A DNA stretch of 64,000 bases. Source: Cyanidium caldarium (taxonomy: Eukaryota > Rhodophyta > Bangiophyceae > Cyanidiales > Cyanidiaceae). The stretch is from assembly GCA_026184775.1 (NCBI GenBank), contig JANCYW010000004.1:1-64000 (forward strand), read 5' to 3'. Within the stretch, counting starts at the first letter, position 1, and each line of letters starts with the position of its first letter. This document shows positions 12,735 through 22,444 of the stretch, piece by piece. The position numbers and the translations under genes were made by a program. Below the pieces are notes generated by a model, which ran no database searches, was not told the DNA's origin, and saw only the letters and a list, made by a program, of their open reading frames with translations.

Positions 12735-13309
12735 CTGCCGCGCATCCGCCGCTTCACCTGCCTCTCCCAGGGATGCTGCTACGACGCTAACACCACACCG
12801 AATACCTCTCCAAACCGTACTGTTACCAGGCAGAGCACACCTGTGCGGTGCCGCAGTTTGAGCGACAGCCCTGTCACCCACAGCACCAATGTTCAACGAT
12901 AACACCTGCGGTGCAGCAGTGTCTGCAGGCGGGCTGTTGCGTGGGCTACGGCGGCGAGTGCTATCAGAAGGTGCCGCAGTTTGTGTGTCAGTCGGCGGGG
13001 TCAACGACGGCCACCGACAGCACCCGTTCGGGAACGAGCAACTCTACCACGTATGTGCCGTGCGGTCCCGAGTGCTGCAACACCGCCACCCAGGACTGCG
13101 CCTACACCGCGGGAGCCAGCGGCAACTCGGCGTTATCATCATCCACCACCACCACCTACGGCACTGCGACCTCGTTCTGCGTGTGCCGGGACCCCTCCAA
13201 GCAGTGCGGCACCTACACCATACCTTCGGACAACTTTGTGAACAAGGCGCGCTGTTGCACCGACGACGAGGTGTGTGTCAACGATACAGAGTGTGTGGCC
13301 ATACGTTAG
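12735..13309 (+). pseudogene. Cysteine-rich protein with trefoil-like motifs, apparently frameshifted
   Basis: From 12791 to 13309 one frame is open and encodes about 172 Cys-rich residues. It holds C-x9-C-x4-CC (QCSTITPAVQQCLQAGCC), a CGPECC motif and a C-terminal ARCCTDDEVC. Just upstream, in another frame (about 12735-12794), is FTCLSQGCCYD, and the downstream frame resumes at EYLSKPYCYQ. Together the two halves resemble a P-type trefoil pattern (C-x4-GCC-[FY]-D, then [WY]-C-[FY]). The frame change lies near 12794-12800 in a CACCACACC run and behaves as two extra bases or one missing base. No in-frame ATG precedes the open part. The gene may be decayed, carry an assembly error or contain a tiny intron. 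Trefoil domains are typical of secreted proteins; the functional call is weak. It is the first gene-like sequence next to the subtelomere. Confidence 0.5.
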
Positions 13310-14569
13310 CGTGGGAGAAGGGAGACTGGGGAGCGCGCACGGACCGACGGCGCTGGGGCAGCGGGAACGGAAGCGGGACAGCACATTGCATGCGAGGAAC
13401 GGCAACGACCAGAATGCACCCAGGAAAGACACACATGAATGAGGACAGCATCGAATGTGTACTGAGGGAGCACCAGTGCCATAAACACCGAATCATAAAC
13501 TCGAGTGTTGTTGGAAAGCAGGTAAAAGACAGAACTCACCCACTTGGTCAACGACGACGCTCTGTGAAGTGGATGGCGCCGTGTCATTCTTGTTGTTGCT
13601 CTTCTCGACATACAACGACACCAACAGGATCATCGCTCTATGTATTTGACATAGGCCCCCTGGCGATGAGCAGTCGGTTGCATACGGCGTTCTCGCCGCG
13701 CTGCAGTGTGTGGGTGTGGCGACAACTGGGATTCCGACACCGCAACCGAGGCCATGCACAGCGCTTCTGGACGGTGTGTTCGTTACGGCGCAGCTGACAG
13801 TGCCCGATCTCACTTGCACAAACGCCGTGCGAAAGACGAGAGGACATGCGCAGGGTGGCGTCTGCTGCATTGTCAGATCACAAAGTGTGAGTGGATACAC
13901 AACCGCGACAGCAATACCGTATTCAATCTGCCACGGATCACGTTGGCCATTCCGCACGACCCTCCACACCCCGCCTACCTGGGTCGTCCTCGTCGAGTGT
14001 TCCACAAAGAAGGCCTCTGCGTCATCCCGACCGTTTATCGCGCCCGCGCCGATCGACCCCACTCGGCCTCGCGCAGACGCGCGCGGGGTCATCTCCACGT
14101 GCACCGTCAGCGCTTTTCCCCATTCCCCGTGCACTCGGTGCTGCGCGCATCGAAACAGTCGGGAGTGGGCACTGCTTCCAGCAGGTAATCAACACACCCA
14201 TTCGCTGGGACAGGAATACCCCGGGGAGCAGTGGCGCGCCCTGCACCCTCCGGGAAACTTGAAGGGTCCAAACGGAGACGACAAGGGTTTGGCCCTACAC
14301 ACGGAGGCGCTGAGGAGGCGTGCCCTCCCCGGCAACGCCCCTCCGATTGCATGGTCTGGTGACCCCGGGGTGCCAAGGCAGTGGATTATGATCGGGAGAT
14401 ACACGACTGCCTTCGCTCGTCGTCATCCTTCAAAACGCCCGTAATGCTGAATGGCTCATTCAGCCTCTGAAAAAAGGCGAAGGCGCTGTTTTTTTTCATC
14501 GCTGCGCGCGCCGTTCGAGCGGTTTTCTCTTCTTGCTCTTGACGCTATAGAACGCTCCGTTGCGGCCTC
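13310..14569. other. 1.26-kb region without a recognised gene
   Basis: Three overlapping open frames compete: + 13710-14444, + 13706-14188 and - 13493-14134. All start at GTG rather than ATG and I recognise none. Base composition is less GC-rich than in the genes further in. At 14446-14464 a perfect 7-bp hairpin, GCTGAAT-GGCTC-ATTCAGC, is followed by an A-run and a T8 run (about 14490), upstream of the PIP kinase start. Confidence 0.5.
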
Positions 14570-16516
14570 ATGAGTGAGCACGCTCGCCACGCGGACGCAC
14601 CCACCGCCAAGACGTCCACCCGACCCTCTCCGTCGGACACCGTGGACACCAGTCTGAGCGAAATGTCCCGCAGCAGCGAGGACGACGACGGTTCCGCGAC
14701 CCGCGTGCCCATCGCCCTCCTCACCCCGGCCGACACCGGGCGCGACGCCGGCCCCTCACCGAACGGAACCCGCGAGCACGCCTCCTCGCTCCCGCTCAAG
14801 TCGCCGCCGGTCGAAACTGGCGCCGCGACCGTTTCCCGGCTCGGACTGCACCGACCGCCGCCGTTGCGGGTGTCGGTGCTGGAGCGCAACGCCAGCAGCG
14901 CGGCGCCGGCAGAGCTCGTTGAGGAAACCGGTTGGGAGCCGTCGGACCCATCGTCACCCTCAACTGTCGTGTCGACTAGTAGCCACGACGAGGGCGTGCG
15001 CCAACGACCGCGTCGGGCGCGCCCGCGCGCCGACCACCCGCGGGAGGCGACGGATGCCACCCGCGCGGCGCGCTCCCTCTCGACCTCGGTCCTGTCGCCG
15101 CCGCTTCCGCCGGGCCCGATCCCGACGGTGTTCTACGGCGACGATGTGCTGCCGAGCATGCCGCCGCAGTCACCGGCGCTTGGCACCGGCCGCGGCGCCG
15201 CAGCCGTTGGCGCCGACCTGCGCGTGCCGCTCTCGGCCCGCGAGGCCGCGCATACGCTGCACGCGTTGGCGGCCCGGACGCGCCGCGGCAACTTCCAGAT
15301 TCGGCACGGCGAGGTCATCTTCAAGGGTCACCGCTCCTACTACCTGATGATGCAGATCAAGATGGGCATCAAGCACTCCGTCGAGCAGCAGGCGCACGTG
15401 CCGCACCGCAACCTGATGATGGCCGACTTTGAGGTGACGCACCGGGTGCCGTTCCCGGCGTTCGGCTCGCCGGACACGCCACCGGTGGAGAAGCGCTTCA
15501 CTTTCAAAGACTACGCGCCGATGGTGTTTCGCGAGCTGCGACACCGCTTCAGCATCAGCACCGGCTCGTACCTGAGCTCGCTGTGCGGCGAGGAGGCGCT
15601 GCGCGAGGCCACCACCCCCGGCAAGAGCGGCTCGCTGTTCTACTACAGTAGTGACGACCGCTTCATCATCAAAACGGTGAGCAAGCCGGAGGCGCGGATG
15701 CTGCTGAGCATCCTGCCACAGTACTACTTCCACATGACCAAAAACCCCGAGTCGCTCATCACGCGCTTCTTCGGGCTGCACCGCATCACCACCCACCGCC
15801 TCGGGCTGCGACGACGGCGCATCCGCCTGGTGGTCATGAGCAACTTTCTACCGACGCGCACGGCCATACACGTGCGCTACGATTTGAAAGGCAGCACCCA
15901 CGGGCGCCAGACGTTGCCCGAGGCGCAGGCGCTACGGTGGCCGTGTTTTGCCCCGGCGCGCGCCGCCGTCGACGCCACCGAACACGAGTCCGGCAGCCGC
16001 GCTGCGACCGGGCGCGCCGAATGGCCGCTCAAGTCGTGGTGCAACGGCCAGCCGCGCAAAGACCTCGACTTTTACCGCGACGGCAGCGGGCCGATCGCCA
16101 TCGACCGCCGCCTGCGCAGCCGCATGCTGAACCAGATCGACATCGACTGTTTATTTCTGGAGAGCGTGCGCATCATGGATTACTCGTTCCTGCTGGGATT
16201 GCATCGCCTGGAACGACCCGCAGTGACCGCCGCCGCGCAACCGCTGACCGCGCACGCCATCCAGACGGCCACCGGCAGCAAGCCGCGCGGCAGCTGGATC
16301 GGTGTGACCGCGCACGGCGAGCTGGTGCGCATCTTTTTCGGCGTCATCGACATTCTGGATCGGTACAACGCGGAGAAACAGCTGGAGCACTGGTGGAAGG
16401 CGCGGATGCTCTGCCTCGATGACAGCATCAGCGTCATCGAGCCCAACTCGTACGCGCAGCGTTTCCGCAACTTTCTCGAGGCCGCGTTCGTGCCGCTGCC
16501 GCGCACCCCTCGATAG
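14570..16516 (+). CDS. Phosphatidylinositol phosphate kinase (PIP5K/PIP4K family)
   Basis: The enzyme phosphorylates a phosphatidylinositol phosphate to a bisphosphate at membranes, feeding vesicle traffic and signalling. The first roughly 235 residues are low-complexity Ser/Pro/Arg-rich and look disordered. The PIPK catalytic domain fills about 240-648: FKDYAPMVFRELR, the ATP-loop region GKSGSLFYYSSDDRFIIKTVSK (about 345-368), YDLKGSTHGR (437-446), MDYSFLLG (536-543) and the metal-binding VIDILDRYN (592-600). There is a short insertion after YDLKGS relative to animal and plant enzymes. The ATG at 14570 is the first in frame. The 3' end faces the SHMT gene with only 21 bp between stop codons. 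I did not assign type I or II because the specificity loop is not clear by eye. Confidence 0.93.
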   Translation: MSEHARHADAPTAKTSTRPSPSDTVDTSLSEMSRSSEDDDGSATRVPIALLTPADTGRDAGPSPNGTREHASSLPLKSPPVETGAATVSRLGLHRPPPLRVSVLERNASSAAPAELVEETGWEPSDPSSPSTVVSTSSHDEGVRQRPRRARPRADHPREATDATRAARSLSTSVLSPPLPPGPIPTVFYGDDVLPSMPPQSPALGTGRGAAAVGADLRVPLSAREAAHTLHALAARTRRGNFQIRHGEVIFKGHRSYYLMMQIKMGIKHSVEQQAHVPHRNLMMADFEVTHRVPFPAFGSPDTPPVEKRFTFKDYAPMVFRELRHRFSISTGSYLSSLCGEEALREATTPGKSGSLFYYSSDDRFIIKTVSKPEARMLLSILPQYYFHMTKNPESLITRFFGLHRITTHRLGLRRRRIRLVVMSNFLPTRTAIHVRYDLKGSTHGRQTLPEAQALRWPCFAPARAAVDATEHESGSRAATGRAEWPLKSWCNGQPRKDLDFYRDGSGPIAIDRRLRSRMLNQIDIDCLFLESVRIMDYSFLLGLHRLERPAVTAAAQPLTAHAIQTATGSKPRGSWIGVTAHGELVRIFFGVIDILDRYNAEKQLEHWWKARMLCLDDSISVIEPNSYAQRFRNFLEAAFVPLPRTPR

Positions 16517-16537
16517 GAGCGGGCGCGCGCCGTCTTC

Positions 16538-17875
16538 TCAGCCGGGCATGCCGAACCGGCCGGCAAAGTTGTGCACGTCGTCGCGTAGCTGCTGCACGGC
16601 CGCGTTGCCCGGCAGCGCCTTTTCGAAATCGGCCAACTTTTTCCCGGTGCGATCCTGGATCTGTAAAGCGACCTGCGCGGCGCGGTGCAGCAGCTCGGCC
16701 ACCTGCTCGAAATCGCCCTCGACGAAACCGCGGCTGGTGAGCGCCGGCGTGCCGATGCGCACCCCGCCCGGGTTCAACGCGCTGGTGTCGCCGGCCACCG
16801 CATTCATGTTCAGGGTGATGTCGCAGGCATCACACAGTTTCTGCATTTTGTTGCCGCCCAGGCCCTGCGGGCGCAGATCCCACATCACCAAATGCGTGTC
16901 GGTGCCGCCGGTCACCAGCGTGTAGCCGCGCTGCAGCAACGCAGCGGCCAGCGCGCGCGCATTGGCCCGCACCTGTTTCTGGTAGGCGCGGAATTCGGGC
17001 GTGGCCGCCTCGCGCAAAGCCACCCCCAACGCCGCCATGGTGGCATTGTGCGGACCGCCCTGACATCCCGGAAATACCGCCTCGTTCACCTCTTGCTCGT
17101 GCTCGCGCCGACAGAATATGACGCCCTGGCGCGGGCCGCGCAGCGACTTGTGGGTGGTGGTGGTCACCACGTCGCAGTAGGGGAACGGCGACGCCAGCTC
17201 GCCAGCCGCCACCATGCCCGAATAGTGCGCCATGTCGCACATCAGGCGCGCCCCGACGGCGTCGGCAATGGAGCGCATGCGCGCGTAATCCCACTCGCGC
17301 GGGTACGCCGACGCCCCGCACAATAGCAACCGCGGCCGATACAGCAGCGCCAACTGCTCCAACCGGTCATAGTCGACGTAACCGGTGTGCGGATCCACCT
17401 GGTACGGCAACGACTCGAAGTAGATAGAGGTGGCCGACACGCGCTTGCCCTTGGCGGTGTAAAAGCCGTGCGTCAGGTGGCCGCCGGATGACAGCCCCAG
17501 ACCCATCAGGCGGTCGTGCGGCTTCAGCAGCGCAGTATACACCGCGAAATTGGCCGGCGTGCCCGAGTACGGCTGCACGTTCACCGCCCACTGCGCCGCA
17601 TCCAGCCCAAACAGCTCCAGCGCCCGCTGCTGCACCAGCCGCTCCAGCTCGTCCACCACCTCGGTGCCGCCGTAGTACCGACGGCCGGGATAGCCCTCCG
17701 AGTACTTGTTGGTGAAACAGCTGCCCAGCGCGTCCATCACTGCCCGTGACGTAAAGTTCTCCGAGGCGATGAGCTCCAGCCCGTACACCTGCCGCTGCTT
17801 CTCTTTCGCGATGAGCGCAGACACCTCCGGATCCACCTCCGCCAACGGCCGGTTGCCGAGTCCGCCGCCGTCCAT
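16538..17875 (-). CDS. SHM: Serine hydroxymethyltransferase
   Basis: This PLP enzyme interconverts serine plus tetrahydrofolate with glycine plus 5,10-methylene-THF. The 445 residues show the family pattern: [11 protein letters not shown] near 31-41, [15 protein letters not shown] (56-70), [25 protein letters not shown] (213-220), [14 protein letters not shown] with the PLP lysine K243, and the C-terminal [17 protein letters not shown] chose the ATG at 17875, since the frame upstream to 17914 starts only at GTG. No transit peptide precedes the family core, so this is probably the cytosolic isoform. The gene is convergent with the PIP kinase and followed upstream by PepN on the same strand. 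Confidence 0.96.
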   Translation of the reverse strand: MDGGGLGNRPLAEVDPEVSALIAKEKQRQVYGLELIASENFTSRAVMDALGSCFTNKYSEGYPGRRYYGGTEVVDELERLVQQRALELFGLDAAQWAVNVQPYSGTPANFAVYTALLKPHDRLMGLGLSSGGHLTHGFYTAKGKRVSATSIYFESLPYQVDPHTGYVDYDRLEQLALLYRPRLLLCGASAYPREWDYARMRSIADAVGARLMCDMAHYSGMVAAGELASPFPYCDVVTTTTHKSLRGPRQGVIFCRREHEQEVNEAVFPGCQGGPHNATMAALGVALREAATPEFRAYQKQVRANARALAAALLQRGYTLVTGGTDTHLVMWDLRPQGLGGNKMQKLCDACDITLNMNAVAGDTSALNPGGVRIGTPALTSRGFVEGDFEQVAELLHRAAQVALQIQDRTGKKLADFEKALPGNAAVQQLRDDVHNFAGRFGMPG

Positions 17876-18033
17876 GGGAATGATGCAGAAGAACGAGGGG
17901 TACAAGAACCGCACAAGGGAGGAAAGGGTGAGGGGTAAGTGAATGGGCTATACCCAACCCACGTGATTCACACCAGAACGCGCCCAGAGCGCACGCACCG
18001 TCGCGGCGCACGCGCCACCGCCTCGCTGGCTGT

Positions 18034-18059
18034 CGATCGATCGATCGATCGATCGATCG
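18034..18059. repeat. (CGAT)n microsatellite
   Basis: About six tandem copies of CGAT lie in the short gap between the SHMT start and the end of the PepN gene, followed by alternating CG/CA. A related GATGGCGCGATC motif recurs near 21133-21178 upstream of PepN. Confidence 0.85.
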
Positions 18060-18084
18060 CGCACGCGCGCGATGCCCCGCATGT

Positions 18085-21024
18085 TTACTGCAGCGCCTTG
18101 GCCAGTATCTCGTTCACGTCGACGGATAGCGTCTCCCGGCGACGGATGCGTTCCATCTGCTCGCGCATGGCCGACTGGCGCGCCGGATCGTAGCGGCGCC
18201 ACTTGAGAAAGGCGGTGGCGATGCGAGCGGCCACTTGCGGGTTGCGCTCATCGAGTTGCAGCACCTGGTCGGCGATGAAGCGGTAGGCGCGGGCGCAATC
18301 GTCGCGCCCGTGAAAGCCGTACGGGTTTGCGAGCGCAAAGCCGCCCAGCAGCGAGTAGACGTTGTTGGGGTTGGCGCTGTTGTAGGCTTCGTGCTGTGCC
18401 AGGCGCTCCACATCCTCCAGCGCGCTGACGCGCGACGCCGACGACTGGATGCGCAGCCACTTGTCCACCACCAGATAGTCGTGTTGCCAGCGCTGGTAGA
18501 ATTCGTCCAGTGCCTGCTGGCGATACGGGGCGGCGTGGGTGCTCTCGGTGTTGGCCAATGCGCTCAGCGCCGCCATCGTGCCGGTCATGGTGTTGTGGCT
18601 GCGGCTCCGCTCCAGCGCGAGCTGCAAATACCCGGTGGGCGTCCTCTCTGTCGGTTCCTCCGGCGCATCCTCCAGCGTGACCAGATACGCCAGCGACAGG
18701 TTGATCAGCGCTCGACGACCCTGCGCCACTGCCTCCAACGAGCTGGCCTCGCGCGCCTCCACCGGCAGCATCTCCTGCAGGTACCGCTGCAGGCGCGAAC
18801 GCAGCCGCGTGGCCACCTGACGGCGCAGGCGCCCGCATGCCGCGTGGATGCGCACCGGATCCACTGCCGCCGCCGTCGCCGCCTTGTCGTCGTCGCGCAC
18901 CTCGTCGGCCACGTAGCCCTCGCTGGGCACCGTCAGCAGACGGGTCAGCAGCAGCGGATCCGACTCGGCGCGCGCGTCAAACGCCGCCTCCAATGCCGCT
19001 GCCGCCGTCTCCGACAGTTCACCGCCGGTCTCCAGCGCCGCCCGCAGCAGCAGCGTCTGTGCCGCCTCCCACCGATTGAAATCGTCGGTGTCGTGCGCCA
19101 TCAGAAACGCCAGCTGCCGCTCCTCCTCCTCCTTGCCGCCGATATCGTCCCGAAACAGCTTCACCGGCGCCGAAAACCCCCGCAGATAACTGCTCACCGT
19201 GTCGGGTGGCACGTCGCGCAGACAAAACTCCTGCCGCTCCGCCGTCAACAGCAGCGTCTGTGTGCGCATCACCTCGCGGCCGTCGCTGCCCAGCAGACCG
19301 GTCGCCACCGGGATCACGTGCGGCCGCTTGGTCGGCTGCCCGGGCGTCGGCGGCACCCGCTGACACAGCGTCACCCGCAGCGCCCGCTCCGCCGCATCAT
19401 ATCGCTCAGATAGCACACGCACCTCTGGTGTGCCCGCCTGCGAATACCACAGCAGAAACTGCTGCCAGCGCTGCGCGTCCATGGCATCCGGATTGGCGTC
19501 GCGGATGGCCGCCACAAAGTCGTCACAGGTGACCGCCTGCCCGTCGTGTCGTTCGAAATACAGATCGGTGCCGCGACGAAAACCATCCACGCCCACCAGC
19601 GCCCGCAGCATGCGGATCACCTCGGCGCCTTTTTCGTACACCGTCACCGAGTAGAAATTGTTGATGGCCTCGTACGCGTCCGGACGCACCGGGTGCGCCA
19701 TCGGGCCGGCGTCCTGCGGAAACTGCGCACTGCGCAACCGCATCACGTCCACAATGCGCTGCACCGCCCGACTGCGCAGCATGTCCGCGCTGAACTCCTG
19801 ATCGCGAAACACGGTGAAGCCCTCCTTGAGCGACAGCTGGAACCAGTCGCGACAGGTGACCCGGTTGCCCGACCAGTTGTGAAAGTACTCGTGCCCGACG
19901 ACGCCCTCGATGGCGTGGTAATCGGCGTCGGTGGCGGTGCTGGCACTGGCCAGCACGTACTTGGAGTTGAACAAATTGAGCGACTTGTTCTCCATGGCGC
20001 CCATGTTGAAATCGTCCACCGCCACGATATTGAACACGTCCAGATCGTACTCGCGCCCGTACACCTCCTCGTCCCAACGCATGGCCCGCTTCAGGGAGGC
20101 CATGGCGTGGGCGCCGCACGGTTCGTCGCCGGCGCGCACGTACAGACGCAGGTCCACCGGGCGGCCGCTCACCGCGCGGGTGAACGAATCGGTCACCGCC
20201 ACCAGCTTTCCGGCCACCAACGCGAACAGGTAACACGGCTTGCGCCACGGGTCCTCGTACACCACGTAATGCAACGAGGCATCGTCGGGTACAGCACCCG
20301 ACTCGACCAAATTGCCGTTGCTCAGCAGCACCGGGTAGCGCTCGCGGTCGGCCACGATACGCGTGCGGTAACGCGCCATCACATCCGGCCGGTCGATGAA
20401 GAAGGTGATGCGGCGAAAGCCCTCGGCCTCGCACTGCGTGCAGAAATTGCCACCGGAGACGTACAGCCCTTCCAGGGCGGTGTTGTCGCGCGGACAGATC
20501 ACCACCTCCGAGCGCACCGTGAAGGTGGCGGTGCCGGCCGGCAGGCGGTGAATTTCCAGCGCCTCGGGCGACAGCGTGTAATCGCCGGCATCGGCATCCA
20601 ACACCGCTTCGTCCACCTGCAACGAACGCGGCACCAGTTGCACGCCCTTGCCGCGGTCCAGCCGCAACGCGCGCTGCCCCTCGGCCGACACTGCCGGGTT
20701 GCGCCGCACCCGCAACGCCGCGGTCACCCGCGTCGCCGTCTCGTGCAGCGCAAACTCCAGCTCCGCGTCGTCGACCAGAAACGGCGGCGGCGCATAGTCC
20801 CGGCGATACTTCACCTTGGTGTTCTTGTCCGCCGCCAACGTCATGGCACAGCGGGATCGGGTGTCGCGGCGGGAGACGCGCACAGAACGGATCGACTGCC
20901 GGCGGGCGAACGGCGGCCGGGCGAGAGGGCGCAAGCGGCGCGCACCCCAAGCGGGCGTCGTCGAGCGCCACGACACCCGTTGCACCGTCCGCAACAGTCG
21001 CGTGCCCAACGTCGTGACAAACAT
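18085..21024 (-). CDS. PEPN: PepN-type M1 aminopeptidase, organelle-targeted
   Basis: This zinc metallo-aminopeptidase removes N-terminal residues and probably finishes peptide breakdown in the plastid or mitochondrion. From the ATG at 21024 it is 979 residues. The first 55 are basic and Arg/Ser-rich with almost no acidic residues (MFVTTLGTRLLRTVQR...), a typical presequence. Then follow GAMENKSLN (about 338-346), the zinc site HEYFH at 378-382 in VVGHEYFHNWSGNRVT, the distal Glu in LKEGFTVFRDQEF, and a long helical C-terminal domain of the bacterial PepN type (E. coli PepN is 870 residues). In-frame upstream ATGs at 21219 and 21207 exist but add Arg/His-rich sequence that looks non-coding. 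The gene is divergent from the FN3-like gene, whose ATG is at 21351. Confidence 0.93.
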   Translation of the reverse strand: MFVTTLGTRLLRTVQRVSWRSTTPAWGARRLRPLARPPFARRQSIRSVRVSRRDTRSRCAMTLAADKNTKVKYRRDYAPPPFLVDDAELEFALHETATRVTAALRVRRNPAVSAEGQRALRLDRGKGVQLVPRSLQVDEAVLDADAGDYTLSPEALEIHRLPAGTATFTVRSEVVICPRDNTALEGLYVSGGNFCTQCEAEGFRRITFFIDRPDVMARYRTRIVADRERYPVLLSNGNLVESGAVPDDASLHYVVYEDPWRKPCYLFALVAGKLVAVTDSFTRAVSGRPVDLRLYVRAGDEPCGAHAMASLKRAMRWDEEVYGREYDLDVFNIVAVDDFNMGAMENKSLNLFNSKYVLASASTATDADYHAIEGVVGHEYFHNWSGNRVTCRDWFQLSLKEGFTVFRDQEFSADMLRSRAVQRIVDVMRLRSAQFPQDAGPMAHPVRPDAYEAINNFYSVTVYEKGAEVIRMLRALVGVDGFRRGTDLYFERHDGQAVTCDDFVAAIRDANPDAMDAQRWQQFLLWYSQAGTPEVRVLSERYDAAERALRVTLCQRVPPTPGQPTKRPHVIPVATGLLGSDGREVMRTQTLLLTAERQEFCLRDVPPDTVSSYLRGFSAPVKLFRDDIGGKEEEERQLAFLMAHDTDDFNRWEAAQTLLLRAALETGGELSETAAAALEAAFDARAESDPLLLTRLLTVPSEGYVADEVRDDDKAATAAAVDPVRIHAACGRLRRQVATRLRSRLQRYLQEMLPVEAREASSLEAVAQGRRALINLSLAYLVTLEDAPEEPTERTPTGYLQLALERSRSHNTMTGTMAALSALANTESTHAAPYRQQALDEFYQRWQHDYLVVDKWLRIQSSASRVSALEDVERLAQHEAYNSANPNNVYSLLGGFALANPYGFHGRDDCARAYRFIADQVLQLDERNPQVAARIATAFLKWRRYDPARQSAMREQMERIRRRETLSVDVNEILAKALQ

Positions 21025-21350
21025 GGACGCCGCCGTCTTGAGTGGCCACTGTCGGTGTTCCGAGGAGCGTGCCCTCCCCCGGTGTATGTGGGTGCGTATG
21101 GGTGGGTGCACCCGACCGGAGCGACCGCGACGCGATGGCGCGATCGATGGCGCGACGCGATGGCGCGATCGATGACGCCCTTCGTGCAGCGCGAATGGCG
21201 CGCGCATCTCGCTCCGCATGCATTCGATCGTCGCGGATGACGGGCACCGCAGCGGGCGTGTGCGTGTGTGGCTGCTGCGGGTGTTGCGCGGCGGAGCATC
21301 GGCACCAGCACCATTCACCCCCGTATTCTCGTCACACCTTCCCTCTCACC
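21025..21350. promoter_or_regulatory. Shared intergenic region of a divergent gene pair
   Basis: These 326 bp separate the PepN ATG (on the - strand) from the FN3-like gene ATG (+). They hold a local repeat of GATGGCGCGATC/GACGCGATGGCG (about 21133-21178). I see no TATA box and no other feature; a two-way promoter is inferred from position only. Confidence 0.45.
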
Positions 21351-22217
21351 ATGCAATACCTGTTTGTGACGCCCGTTTGCGGCTATGGTCGGGGACGAGG
21401 CGGCGTCCGGGTGGACAGCGCACCGCCTCGGTGGGGGTGGGCGCGGGTGCGATCGGCGCGGCGGATCGTCTGTCGCATGCAGGCGGACGGGGAAGAGATC
21501 GACGCTGGTGATGACGATGGTGGGGAGCGTATCGTGGTCAAGGAGCCGTATCCGGGCTACTACAACGATATGGCGCGTATGGGTATCGACCGCGCGGAGG
21601 CGGAGAAGCAGCTGCGCGCGAAGCAGATGTCCAAACGGCCGTCGCCGCGGCAGAAGATCGGCGGCAAGGCGTCTCTGTATCGTCCGGACGGCACGCCGTA
21701 CGCGCCGTGGATGATCGGTGTGGTCAACGAGGATGCGACGCCGGTGCGCTCGGTGCAACGGCGTTCGGACGCGCGCGGGCGGCTGGCGGGCGACCCGCAG
21801 GCGCAGGAGATATCCGGTGTGGGACTGCGGGCGCGCCCGGTGGGCGACGGCCAAGTGGAACTGCGCTGGAGCACCGGTGATGAGGCCAACAACGTCGGGT
21901 TTCAGATATCGCGACGGCAGGGCGGCACCACCGAGTGGGAGATGGTGGCCGACTATCGCAGCGCGCCCGCACAGCTGAAGAGCCAGGGCGTGCAGGGCGG
22001 CGCGTACCGCTACATCGACCGACCGCCGCCGGGTACCTCCACCTGGGTATACCGCGTGAGCGACGCGGATGCGGCGGGCAACGTGAGCGACCTGAGCCAG
22101 ACGCTGGTGGAGATTGTCAGCAGCGAGGACCGCAAGAGACAGACCATGTTGCTGGTGGGACTCATCGGGGTGATGACGGTGGTGGCGGCGGTGGCCTACC
22201 TGGCGGATCCGATATGA
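21351..22217 (+). CDS. Plastid-type membrane protein with FN3/Ig-like domain
   Basis: The 288-residue product is not one I can name. Residues 1-45 (MQYLFVTPVCGYGRGRGG...) are basic and resemble a plastid transit peptide. A conserved-looking segment follows (KEPYPGYYNDMARMGIDRAEAEKQLRAKQM, about 64-93), then a region YRPDGTPYAPWMIGVVNEDATPVRS. An Ig/FN3-like beta domain fills about 150-250 (VELRWSTGDEANNVGFQISR ... YRYIDRPPPGTSTWVYRVSDADAAGNVSD). One C-terminal membrane helix spans about 265-284 (TMLLVGLIGVMTVVAAVAYL). This suggests a tail-anchored plastid envelope or thylakoid protein. The location is inferred and the function unknown. Confidence 0.8.
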   Translation: MQYLFVTPVCGYGRGRGGVRVDSAPPRWGWARVRSARRIVCRMQADGEEIDAGDDDGGERIVVKEPYPGYYNDMARMGIDRAEAEKQLRAKQMSKRPSPRQKIGGKASLYRPDGTPYAPWMIGVVNEDATPVRSVQRRSDARGRLAGDPQAQEISGVGLRARPVGDGQVELRWSTGDEANNVGFQISRRQGGTTEWEMVADYRSAPAQLKSQGVQGGAYRYIDRPPPGTSTWVYRVSDADAAGNVSDLSQTLVEIVSSEDRKRQTMLLVGLIGVMTVVAAVAYLADPI

Positions 22218-22444
22218 GCAGCGGGGGAAAGGGAAATGGGGCGCGGGCACCAACGCCGGGTTTTTTTTGTCGGCGGGACGCCGCGTCGGCTCCTCGACTT
22301 GAGGGATTTGCCACGAGCAGCGCCGCAGGAGGAGGCGGCAGGGTGCAGGAGCACCAACGCCGGGTTTGGCCGTCGTGAAGAACGCCGCGGCGGCACCGCG
22401 CCTGTATCCTCCCCTGAGATCACAATACCGCGGTGGCCGGCGCT

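Noticed and set aside
12889-13797. 302-residue + frame overlapping the Cys-rich gene
   Set aside because: It lies in a different frame from the regularly spaced cysteines and starts inside that gene; it looks like a shadow.
14446-14464. Hairpin before the PIP kinase gene as a bacterial-type terminator
   Set aside because: Bacterial intrinsic termination does not apply in a nuclear genome and the T-run is about 25 bp away; kept only as a note in the intergenic entry.
18235-19413. Long + frames antisense to PepN (also 19546-21240)
   Set aside because: Arg/His/Gln-rich mirror frames of a GC-rich coding strand; the - strand has complete M1 peptidase motifs.
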